From Nitrososphaeria archaeon (lineage in GTDB: Archaea; Thermoproteota; Nitrososphaeria; Geothermarchaeales; JDFR-13), in contig JALSHT010000002.1 in assembly GCA_026982095.1 (NCBI GenBank), positions 1 to 5,942 on the forward strand: a DNA stretch of 5,942 bases. The letters run 5' to 3'. The notes under the pieces were generated by a model that was not told the origin of the DNA, ran no database searches, and was given only the letters and a program-made list of their open reading frames with translations. How positions within the stretch are numbered: position 1 is the stretch's first letter; each line of letters begins with the position of its first letter. The translations under genes were made by a program, and so were the position numbers. Shown piece after piece: positions 1 through 5,558 of the stretch.

Positions 1-546
1 CCAACCCCTACTCCTAAATAAAACCCGCGTCTCCTTAGGACTTAGGTAGTAGTTCTCAAAACCATCCCTATATAGTGGAATGTACTCTATAGGGCCTGCA
101 ACCAACAAATCGCCCATCTCATACACGCTCCTAACCCCCGGATGCTCCACATCCCTAGTCTTAAACACCCTCTCCGCAAAAAATTTCTTATCAAACCTGA
201 AGACATCCTCAACCTGCATAACAGCAACCGGCGTCCCATCATAGTATAAAGCTATGAAGTCACCTATACCAATGTCTACACCACCATCCACATCCAACAC
301 TATGGGTATAGTCCAAGGGAGGTCGTTCGACAACCTCATGTGATTCAAGATGTACTCTAGTTCAACCGAGTCGATAAATCCGGTTAAAGGGCTATATACT
401 CCATACCCTATATTCTCAACATCCCTATACCTTACATCATCTATATCAAGCCGAGTCAACTCCTCTACCTGGGACAACATATATTCTACCCTATGACTGG
501 GAACCACCCTATTTATAAGCCTCCCACCATGGGGTTTACTAACCAC
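1..546 (-). CDS. sat: ATP sulfurylase (sulfate adenylyltransferase), N-terminal 182 codons, cut by window edge
   Basis: Sulfate adenylyltransferase joins ATP and sulfate to give adenylylsulfate (APS) and pyrophosphate in the cytoplasm. It is the first step of sulfate reduction and can run backwards in sulfur oxidation. I translated this frame by hand. It opens with KPHGG (residues 4-8), then YGVYSPLTGF (48-57), LPWTIPIVLDV (76-86), GD (95-96), FAE.VFKT.D..HPGV (123-138), MGD.LVAGP (144-152) and LSPKETR (168-174). This order is characteristic of the PUA-like N-terminal domain of the Sat family. The frame leaves the window at FRSRGW, just before the usual catalytic QxRN and HxxH motifs, which therefore cannot be checked. 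I chose the GTG at 546 because an in-frame TAA lies directly upstream (549-547), the conserved KPHGG would be lost with the internal ATG at 480, and GGTGGGG precedes it by four bases. It lies 17 bases after the ribbon-helix-helix-like gene, so the two are probably cotranscribed. Family assignment is firm; an assimilatory, dissimilatory or reverse role cannot be decided here. Confidence 0.95.
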   Translation of the reverse strand, partial: MVSKPHGGRLINRVVPSHRVEYMLSQVEELTRLDIDDVRYRDVENIGYGVYSPLTGFIDSVELEYILNHMRLSNDLPWTIPIVLDVDGGVDIGIGDFIALYYDGTPVAVMQVEDVFRFDKKFFAERVFKTRDVEHPGVRSVYEMGDLLVAGPIEYIPLYRDGFENYYLSPKETRVLFRSRGW

Positions 547-550
547 TTAA

Positions 551-557
551 CCCCACC
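551..557 (-). promoter_or_regulatory. Shine-Dalgarno site for sat
   Basis: The minus strand reads GGTGGGG four bases before the GTG start at 546. GGTG matches the archaeal 16S anti-Shine-Dalgarno. It supports the GTG over the internal ATG at 480 and fits translation of an internal operon gene. Confidence 0.6.
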
Positions 558-563
558 AACCCA

Positions 564-770
564 CTAGTCCAGATAGCCCAAGCTTCTCAATCTATCCAAA
601 ATCCTCCTCCTCTCCTCCTCACTAACGACTTCATCCCCAACATCCTCCTCAAGCCTAGAAAGTCCATCCCTTAAAATATCAATAGCCAACTCATCTGGAG
701 AAGTACCTAATTTACTGGATAAGCTGTTAAGGCGCCTATATAGGCTATCGGGAATATCTATAGACGGCAT
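564..770 (-). CDS. small ribbon-helix-helix (CopG/Arc-like) protein upstream of sat
   Basis: A 68-residue protein with the layout of a ribbon-helix-helix monomer: a short N-terminal strand with SIDIP (residues 3-7), helix A (about 8-20, SLYRRLNSLSSK), the turn LGTSP (21-25) and helix B (about 25-40). An acidic linker (41-53) and a basic-acidic C-terminal helix ending in RLRSLGYLD follow. Such proteins normally dimerise and place the strand in the DNA major groove, so a transcriptional regulator is the default guess, perhaps acting on its own operon. Two things weaken this. The strand residues that would face DNA are Ser3 and Asp5 rather than basic, and I count about 16 acidic against 10 basic residues. 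A role in protein contact is possible. A TTG at 785 would add five residues (MGGFD), but the run of seven G at 783-777 then falls inside the gene. With the ATG at 770 the run sits six bases upstream as a ribosome-binding site, so I prefer 770. The stop lies 17 bases before sat, which suggests one transcript. Confidence 0.75.
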   Translation of the reverse strand: MPSIDIPDSLYRRLNSLSSKLGTSPDELAIDILRDGLSRLEEDVGDEVVSEEERRRILDRLRSLGYLD

Positions 771-776
771 ATCAAA

Positions 777-783
777 CCCCCCC
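777..783 (-). promoter_or_regulatory. G-rich ribosome-binding site deciding the ATG start at 770
   Basis: Seven consecutive G residues on the minus strand end six bases before the ATG at 770. The alternative TTG at 785 has only A/T-rich sequence in front of it. Another minus-strand gene in the window (start 5931) has a similar G6 run, which supports this reading. Confidence 0.45.
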
Positions 784-789
784 AAACAG

Positions 790-800
790 AATTAATTTAT
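790..800 (+). promoter_or_regulatory. probable TATA box for the phosphatase gene
   Basis: AATTAATTTAT is A/T-only and is centred about 30 bases before the ATG at 826. With usual archaeal TATA-to-start spacing, transcription would begin at about 820-826, so the message would be leaderless or nearly so. No Shine-Dalgarno sequence is seen before the ATG (the preceding bases are GATTATTAAT), in agreement. The box nearly abuts the possible minus-strand box, so the divergent promoters may compete. Confidence 0.5.
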
Positions 801-802
801 CT

Positions 803-811
803 CCAATAAAA
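803..811 (-). promoter_or_regulatory. possible TATA box for the minus-strand RHH-sat operon
   Basis: The minus strand reads GTTTTATTGG across 812-803. A TATA box centred near 808 would place the transcript start around 782, giving a leader of about 12 bases that contains the G-run ribosome-binding site. An alternative is ATAAATTAAT (800-791), which would give an almost leaderless transcript from 770. Placement is inferred from spacing only. Confidence 0.35.
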
Positions 812-825
812 CTCTGATTATTAAT

Positions 826-1317
826 ATGGCCCCAGTTGAACTAATCCCAAACCTATACGTAGGTCCGGGAAACATCTATATAGATATCAAGATTGATAAG
901 ATAATATCTCTAGACTGTGGAGCAAAACCCATCTGTAGGAACTGCAAATGGATATGTCTAGACATAAGAGACTTTGATGTCGAGCCAATATATAGAGTTG
1001 GTAAAGCGATAAAAGAGATAGTTGACTCCATTAATAGGGGGGAGAAGGTATATCTACACTGCTATGCAGGATGTGGAAGGACAGGGACAGTTTCAATAGC
1101 ATTACTGATATACATGGGGAGATCGAGAGATGAAGCATCCTACAGGTTTTACAGCCTAAGGGGATGTGGACCAGAAGCAGAGAGACAAATAGATTTTCTA
1201 GAGGTTTTTGAGGAGGCTGTAAAAACATTAGGGAGGGAGGAGGCTCTAAGCATATTGATAAAGTCGAGGAACCTAGAGGATTTCATAGCTAAAGTCACAA
1301 GCCTAAAGCAAGAATAG
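826..1317 (+). CDS. Cys-based protein phosphatase, dual-specificity/PTP type
   Basis: A 163-residue cytoplasmic protein of the Cys-dependent phosphatase superfamily, expected to hydrolyse phosphotyrosine and perhaps phosphoserine/threonine or another phosphoester. The phosphate loop HCYAGCGRTG fits HCxxGxxR[ST]: His78, nucleophile Cys79, Arg85 and Thr86. The general acid is probably Asp49 or Asp51 in DIRDFD, about 30 residues before the nucleophile as usual. The N-terminal IPNLYVG (7-13) is typical of dual-specificity enzymes. GPEAERQIDFL (115-125) corresponds to the conserved Gln-containing segment after the P-loop. Length is close to that of other small archaeal enzymes. It has no membrane segment or signal peptide. 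Unusual cysteines sit at 31, 37, 40 and 44, plus Cys82 inside the P-loop and Cys114. The gene is divergent from the sat operon and 75 bases before the malic enzyme gene, which has its own promoter, so it is probably monocistronic. The natural substrate cannot be inferred. Confidence 0.9.
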   Translation: MAPVELIPNLYVGPGNIYIDIKIDKIISLDCGAKPICRNCKWICLDIRDFDVEPIYRVGKAIKEIVDSINRGEKVYLHCYAGCGRTGTVSIALLIYMGRSRDEASYRFYSLRGCGPEAERQIDFLEVFEEAVKTLGREEALSILIKSRNLEDFIAKVTSLKQE

Positions 1318-1343
1318 AAACCCACCTATACTATTTATACCAC

Positions 1344-1383
1344 CCACGCATACTAACACCTTTTTATATATTATATTGCGTGG
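1344..1383. repeat. inverted repeat flanking the malic enzyme TATA box
   Basis: CCACGCA (1344-1350) is the exact reverse complement of TGCGTGG (1377-1383), and the TATA-like box at 1361-1370 lies between the arms. A second pair, AACACC (1355-1360) and GGTGTT (1382-1387), overlaps it. The main arms are centred 33 bases apart, about three helical turns. This could be a paired operator or chance; see the findings. Confidence 0.4.
1361..1370 (+). promoter_or_regulatory. TATA box of the malic enzyme gene
   Basis: TTTTTATATA stands about 27 bases (centre to start codon) before the GTG at 1393, the spacing expected between an archaeal TATA box and the transcript start. This implies a leaderless message that begins at or just before the start codon. 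The five T residues could also serve as a poly-T terminator for the phosphatase transcript, which ends at 1317. Confidence 0.6.
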
Positions 1384-1392
1384 TGTTGAGAG

Positions 1393-2745
1393 GTGGAGGA
1401 CAAGATAAAAGACCTCATGGAGAAAGCCGAGAGACCTGGCAAAATAGCCCCACAACTGCATAAGTTTTACGGAGGAAAGATAGAGACTATACCAAAATGC
1501 TTCATCAAAAGCTTAAACGACTTCGATATCTGGTATACACCCGGTGTAGCTAGCGTCTCAAGACTTATAGCCCAGGATAGAGACCTATCCTTCGAATATA
1601 CTAATAGATGGAATACAATAGCCGTTGTAACAGATGGGTCTAGAGTCCTGGGATTGGGGGATATAGGTCCAGAGGCATCATTACCCGTCATGGAGGGCAA
1701 AGCCTTACTATTTAAATACTTAGGAGGAGTAGACGCCTTCCCACTAGCGGTAAAAGAAAAGGACCCAGACAGAATCATCTCAATACTAGAGGCGATACAA
1801 CCAAGTATAGGAGGCGTAAACCTAGAAGACATTGAGAAGCCAAAATGCTTCTACATTTTAGAAGAGGCTAGGAGAAGGTTGGAGATACCTGTGTGGCATG
1901 ATGACCAACAGGGAACAGCTACAGTAATTCTCGCCGGGATTATAAACGCACTTAAGATAGTGGGTAAAAAAATCAGTGATGTAAAGATAGTTTTATTCGG
2001 AGTAGGGGCTGCAAACACTAAGGCAGCAGAGGTCCTCATACTAGCCGGCGCAGACCCCAAGAAGATGTACTTAGTAGATAGTAAGGGAGTGATACATGCT
2101 GGTAGAAAGGATATCATAGAGGAGGAGAGGAATCCTTGGAAATATAAGCTTGCCGAATTAACCAACCCTGAACAGATAGAAGACGTTAGAGACGCCTTTA
2201 AAGACGCTGATATAGTGGTGGGGGCATCAAAACCGGGGCCTGACACAATAAAGAAGGATTGGATACGTCTTATGAATGACGACCCAATAGTATTCGCTAC
2301 AGCAAATCCAATACCGGAGATATGGCCATGGGATGCTAAGGAGGCGGGAGCCCGAATAATAGCAACGGGGAGATCCGATTTTCCAAACCAGATAAATAAT
2401 AGCCTGGGTTTCCCAGGAATATTCAGAGGAGTTTTAGATGTTAGAGCCAAGACGATAACAGATGAGATGTGTATAGCCGCAGCCGAGGAGATAGCTAGAT
2501 TCGCCGAAGAGAGGGGGATACACGAAGAGTATATCGTCCCCCGAATGGATGAATGGGAGGTATACCCTAGGATGGCGGTAGCCGCAGCACTCCAGAGCAT
2601 AAAACAGGGAGTAGCTAGGCAGAAGCCTAGTAGAGAAGAGTTGTGGGATAGAGCTGTAAAGATAATATCGAGGAGTATAAACGCACATAGATGCCTACTT
2701 GAGAACGGTTACATCCCAGGATATGACGAGCCAAACACACAATAG
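1393..2745 (+). CDS. malic enzyme, NAD(P)-dependent, oxaloacetate-decarboxylating
   Basis: A 450-residue malic enzyme that oxidatively decarboxylates malate to pyruvate and CO2 with reduction of NAD or NADP, linking the citric acid cycle to pyruvate. The N-terminal catalytic domain has YTPGVA (48-53, presumed catalytic Tyr48), TDGSRVLGLGDIG (80-92) and MEGKALLFK (100-108, presumed catalytic Lys103). LED (144-146) and WHDDQQGTA (168-176) carry the likely metal-binding Glu/Asp residues. The Rossmann domain begins near 197 with IVLFGVGAAN (199-208), then VDSKG (228-232), ATANPIPE (302-309), and the conserved C-terminal NNSLGFPGIFRG (335-346). The length fits the small single-domain type; the phosphotransacetylase-like extension of MaeB is absent. 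The GTG start follows an in-frame TGA (1387-1389) almost directly, so the only real alternative is the ATG at 1417, which would cost eight residues. There is no clear ribosome-binding site, in line with a leaderless message. Cofactor choice cannot be read safely. Asn208 replaces the last Gly/Ala of GxGxx[GA], and Gln173 stands where many relatives have His. Confidence 0.95.
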   Translation: MEDKIKDLMEKAERPGKIAPQLHKFYGGKIETIPKCFIKSLNDFDIWYTPGVASVSRLIAQDRDLSFEYTNRWNTIAVVTDGSRVLGLGDIGPEASLPVMEGKALLFKYLGGVDAFPLAVKEKDPDRIISILEAIQPSIGGVNLEDIEKPKCFYILEEARRRLEIPVWHDDQQGTATVILAGIINALKIVGKKISDVKIVLFGVGAANTKAAEVLILAGADPKKMYLVDSKGVIHAGRKDIIEEERNPWKYKLAELTNPEQIEDVRDAFKDADIVVGASKPGPDTIKKDWIRLMNDDPIVFATANPIPEIWPWDAKEAGARIIATGRSDFPNQINNSLGFPGIFRGVLDVRAKTITDEMCIAAAEEIARFAEERGIHEEYIVPRMDEWEVYPRMAVAAALQSIKQGVARQKPSREELWDRAVKIISRSINAHRCLLENGYIPGYDEPNTQ

Positions 2746-2792
2746 ATGATAAAAGTTAGAGACAACAGCATAGACTTTGGACGAGGCTACCC

Positions 2793-2800
2793 TTTATTTT
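2793..2800 (+). terminator. possible T-rich terminator after the malic enzyme gene
   Basis: TTTATTTT lies about 50 bases after the malic enzyme stop, with no hairpin needed in archaea. The remaining 2746-2850 stretch shows nothing else that I recognise. The T-run at 2851-2855 is another candidate but is more likely part of the next promoter. Confidence 0.3.
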
Positions 2801-2850
2801 CACTCAACTCCCCCAACATAGTCCCGATTTAATACGTCTTAGACAACTAA

Positions 2851-2859
2851 TTTTTAATA
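2851..2859 (+). promoter_or_regulatory. TATA box of the ribonucleotide reductase gene
   Basis: TTTTTAATA is the strongest A/T box in the 157-base gap. Usual spacing puts the transcript start near 2880, leaving a leader of about 22 bases that contains a ribosome-binding site. GATTTAATA at 2826-2834 is a weaker alternative. A short inverted repeat, CACC-N6-GGTG (2863-2876), sits between the box and the predicted start. Confidence 0.5.
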
Positions 2860-2889
2860 GCCCACCGACAATGGTGCACTCCTGGAACC

Positions 2890-2895
2890 GGGGTG
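2890..2895 (+). promoter_or_regulatory. Shine-Dalgarno site for the ribonucleotide reductase gene
   Basis: GGGGTG ends seven bases before the ATG at 2903, a normal spacing, and its GGTG core complements the archaeal 16S 3' end. It supports this ATG and a leadered message, unlike the malic enzyme gene. Confidence 0.6.
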
Positions 2896-2902
2896 TATTT
2901 AA

Positions 2903-5530
2903 ATGGAGATTAGGGTATCCACCGTGATAAAGAGGGATGGGAGAGTAGTGGAGTTCGATATCCATAGGATCGAGAACGCGATTAGAAAGGCTATGCTAGC
3001 AGTAAACAGCTACAACCCACAGATTTTGAAGAAGGTTGTTAATACGGTCGTAGAGATACTTAATGACAAATATGGCGACGGAAAATCTCCACATGTTGAA
3101 GATATACAGGATATTGTCGAGTACAGTCTAGTAAAACATGACCTCTACGAGGTTGCAAAAGCATACATACTCTACCGCAGGGAGAGAGAGAAGATACGTA
3201 AGGAGAAGATGCTACTCCTAAACAAGGATAAACTCGATGAAGTAGACAAGGCCCTAAGCCTAAACTCCATACGCCTACTCGCAAGCAGATACCTCCTGAA
3301 GGATGAGGAGGGAAAGGTAATCGAGAGCCCTAAGCAGCTCTTCCAGAGGGTTGCCATGGCTATAGTCATAGCAGATATACTCTATGACCCAGAGATATAC
3401 GATAAGGACGGAGGCATCCAGCCTCATGAGGAAGAAGATTTCATACCAGATATGTATGATGGAAGATATGGGTTCACCCTGGAAGATGGAGAGAGGGTAA
3501 CTTGGAACAAGTGGCACCTAGAGAGGATGAAGGAACTATACGATAGGCTAAATAGACAGGGTAAGATGAAGCTTCCCTGGAGGAAGGTTCTAGAACTACT
3601 AGATAAGGGCTGGCATGAGAAATACGCTGTAAAAATGATGAGCTATTACAACCTGATGACGAGTAAGAAGTTCATGCCCAACAGCCCAACACTATTCAAC
3701 GCTGGAACTAGACTGGGACAGTTATCGGCATGCTTCGTCCTAGACATGGACGACGATCTAGAGAGCATCATGGACGCAGCAAAAGACGCGGCAATGATAT
3801 TCAAGAGTGGAGGAGGAGTAGGAATAAACTACAGTAAGCTGAGGCCTGAGGGCGATATAGTATCGTCAACAAGTGGAGTGGCAAGCGGACCAGTATCATT
3901 CATGAGAATAATAGACACAGTAACAGACGTGATAAAACAGGGAGGAAAGAGGAGGGGCGCAAACATGGGTATACTAGAGGTATGGCATCCAGACGTCGAG
4001 AAATTCATAACGTCGAAGGAGAAGGAGGGCGTATTAGAAAACTTCAACATATCTGTAATGATAAACGACGAATTCATGAAGAAAGTGGATGAAGACGGGG
4101 AGTATGAGCTGGTCAACCCAAGAAACGGAGAGAAGGTGAGGAAGGTAAATGCCAGGAAACTATTTAGACTAATCGCTGAATACGCGTGGAGAACTGGGGA
4201 TCCAGGATTATTATTCCTAGATAGGATAAATGACTACAACGTGATGAAGAACTCCCTCGGCCTAATCCGCTCCACAAACCCATGTTCAGAAGAGCCTCTA
4301 TACCCCTATGAGAGTTGTAACCTAGGGAGCCTAAACCTATATGCATTCCTACGTTTCAAGGAGGATAGCTCCGCAGAGTTCGACTGGGACGCATTCAAAG
4401 AGGCTGTAGAGACGGCATATGAATTCCTAGACAACGTGATAGATGTAAACAAATATCCGGTGAAAGCTATAGAGGAGACCACCAACAACCTTAGACGCGT
4501 AGGCCTAGGTCTAATGGGCCTAGCAGACACACTAGCCGCGTTAGGCATACCATATAACAGTGAAGAAGGCTTTGAGTTCACAAGGAAGATAACAGAGTTC
4601 ATGACATATCACGCACTTAGAAAGAGTGTGGAGAGGGCGAAGACGAGAGGTGTCTTCCCACTATACCACAAGAGCGACTATCCCAAAGGTGCCATGCCAG
4701 TAGCTGGATTCTACAAGAGAGAGTACTGGACATTAGACTGGGAGACTCTACAGAAGGAGATAATGAAGTATGGGGTTAGAAACGTGGGTGTCACGACGAT
4801 AGCCCCAACAGGATCAATATCGATGATAGTAGACACGTCCTCAGGGGTAGAGCCGATATTCGCCCTAGTGTTCGAGAAGAGGGTGACGGTAGGAGTATTC
4901 TTCTACACTGATATGGAGTTCGAGAGACAGCTAAAGCTGAGGGGGCTGTATAATGAGCAGATACTGAAGAAGATCGCTGATAACGGCGGGAGCCTACAGG
5001 GGCTGGATGAAATTCCAGAGGAGCTTAAGAGGCTATTCCCAGTGGCCTACGACATTCCATGGTGGGACCACATAAGGATGCAGTATGAAGCGGGTCTATG
5101 GATAACAGAGTCCATAAGTAAGACTATAAACATGCCTAGCTGGGTGACTGTGGACGACGTTGAGAAGGCCTATTTATTCAGCTACAGGCTAGGCGTTAAG
5201 GGTATAACCATATACAGAGACGGCTCCAAATCTGTGCAGGTTCTAGTCACCCCAAGCCAGAGAAAAGGTAGATACTTCCAGATAGTAGAGAATAAGACCC
5301 TAGATATGCTGGAGAAGCTCGGTATTGAGAAGCCTAGCATGGGGGAGGAGGTTAGTGAGAGACTGGTTAAAGCCACGTCAACAATTATCGAGGACGGAGG
5401 CGTCTCAGAGACGCCCACGATTAAAAAAGATGTGGAGACATGTCCAGAGTGTGGAAGCACCACACTGATAAATACAGAAGGATGCCTCAAATGCCTCGAA
5501 TGTGGATGGAGCGCATGTATAGTGGCCTAG
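2903..5530 (+). CDS. nrdJ: adenosylcobalamin-dependent (class II) ribonucleotide reductase
   Basis: An 875-residue cytoplasmic enzyme that reduces ribonucleotides to deoxyribonucleotides for DNA synthesis, using coenzyme B12 to make the thiyl radical, so it needs neither oxygen nor a radical-storing small subunit. An N-terminal ATP-cone (about 3-95, starting VIKRDGRVVEFD) should give allosteric activity control. The catalytic barrel follows: SPTLFNAGTR (261-270), Cys277 in LSACFVL, FKSGGGVGINYS (300-311), GGKRRGANM (347-355), NPCSEEPLYPYESCNLGS (459-476) and APTGSIS (634-640). Asn459, Cys461 and Glu463 match the catalytic triad. Cys277 and Cys472 are the expected redox pair; Cys472 lies 11 residues after the radical Cys, as in characterised class II enzymes. 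The tail has CPECG (847-851), then Cys861, 864, 867 and 872, typical of the C-terminal cysteine-rich, zinc-ribbon-like segment that re-reduces the active site. I see no intein. The ATG has GGGGTG seven bases upstream. The class II call rests on overall similarity and the tail. Confidence 0.95.
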   Translation: MEIRVSTVIKRDGRVVEFDIHRIENAIRKAMLAVNSYNPQILKKVVNTVVEILNDKYGDGKSPHVEDIQDIVEYSLVKHDLYEVAKAYILYRREREKIRKEKMLLLNKDKLDEVDKALSLNSIRLLASRYLLKDEEGKVIESPKQLFQRVAMAIVIADILYDPEIYDKDGGIQPHEEEDFIPDMYDGRYGFTLEDGERVTWNKWHLERMKELYDRLNRQGKMKLPWRKVLELLDKGWHEKYAVKMMSYYNLMTSKKFMPNSPTLFNAGTRLGQLSACFVLDMDDDLESIMDAAKDAAMIFKSGGGVGINYSKLRPEGDIVSSTSGVASGPVSFMRIIDTVTDVIKQGGKRRGANMGILEVWHPDVEKFITSKEKEGVLENFNISVMINDEFMKKVDEDGEYELVNPRNGEKVRKVNARKLFRLIAEYAWRTGDPGLLFLDRINDYNVMKNSLGLIRSTNPCSEEPLYPYESCNLGSLNLYAFLRFKEDSSAEFDWDAFKEAVETAYEFLDNVIDVNKYPVKAIEETTNNLRRVGLGLMGLADTLAALGIPYNSEEGFEFTRKITEFMTYHALRKSVERAKTRGVFPLYHKSDYPKGAMPVAGFYKREYWTLDWETLQKEIMKYGVRNVGVTTIAPTGSISMIVDTSSGVEPIFALVFEKRVTVGVFFYTDMEFERQLKLRGLYNEQILKKIADNGGSLQGLDEIPEELKRLFPVAYDIPWWDHIRMQYEAGLWITESISKTINMPSWVTVDDVEKAYLFSYRLGVKGITIYRDGSKSVQVLVTPSQRKGRYFQIVENKTLDMLEKLGIEKPSMGEEVSERLVKATSTIIEDGGVSETPTIKKDVETCPECGSTTLINTEGCLKCLECGWSACIVA

Positions 5531-5545
5531 AAGTGTAAAATCAAA

Positions 5546-5558
5546 CCCCCTTTTTATA
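5546..5558 (+). terminator. probable poly-T terminator after nrdJ
   Basis: CCCCCTTTTTATA begins 15 bases after the nrdJ stop. A T5 run preceded by C residues fits an archaeal intrinsic terminator. It overlaps the last codons of the convergent gene that ends at 5554. In the other direction, TTTGATTTTAC (5545-5535 on the minus strand) is a weaker candidate for that gene. Confidence 0.5.

Noticed and set aside
1..480. ATG at 480 as the sat start
   Set aside because: It would remove the conserved KPHGG segment of the Sat N-terminus, which is present in frame upstream up to the GTG at 546.
771..785. TTG start at 785 for the RHH-like gene
   Set aside because: It has no ribosome-binding site, adds only MGGFD before the conserved strand, and would turn the G7 run into coding sequence. 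The ATG at 770 explains the G7 run better.
1851..2600. A 249-codon open frame on the minus strand inside the malic enzyme gene
   Set aside because: It is antisense to well-conserved malic enzyme motifs, has a Ser/Ile/Ala-rich composition with no recognisable domain, and is explained by the codon bias of the plus-strand gene. The same holds for the shorter antisense frames in nrdJ and in the phosphatase gene.
2746..2832. A 28-codon ATG frame directly after, and in frame with, the malic enzyme TAG stop
   Set aside because: A stretch of 28 open codons is expected fairly often by chance. The peptide has no recognisable features and no separate ribosome-binding site, and the malic enzyme is already of normal length, so readthrough is not needed.
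2741..2850. Possible C/D-box small RNA starting at AGATGATAA
   Set aside because: The C-box match is imperfect (GATGATA rather than RTGATGA), and I could not find a correctly placed C'/D'/D set, so there is not enough to call it.
2746..2902. Cobalamin riboswitch before the B12-dependent reductase
   Set aside because: The predicted leader after the TATA box is only about 22 bases, and no B12-box-like sequence or extended pairing is visible.
2903..5530. Intein inside the ribonucleotide reductase, as occurs in some archaeal reductases
   Set aside because: The catalytic motifs are continuous and the length of 875 residues is normal for an ATP-cone class II enzyme. No intein splice blocks are present.
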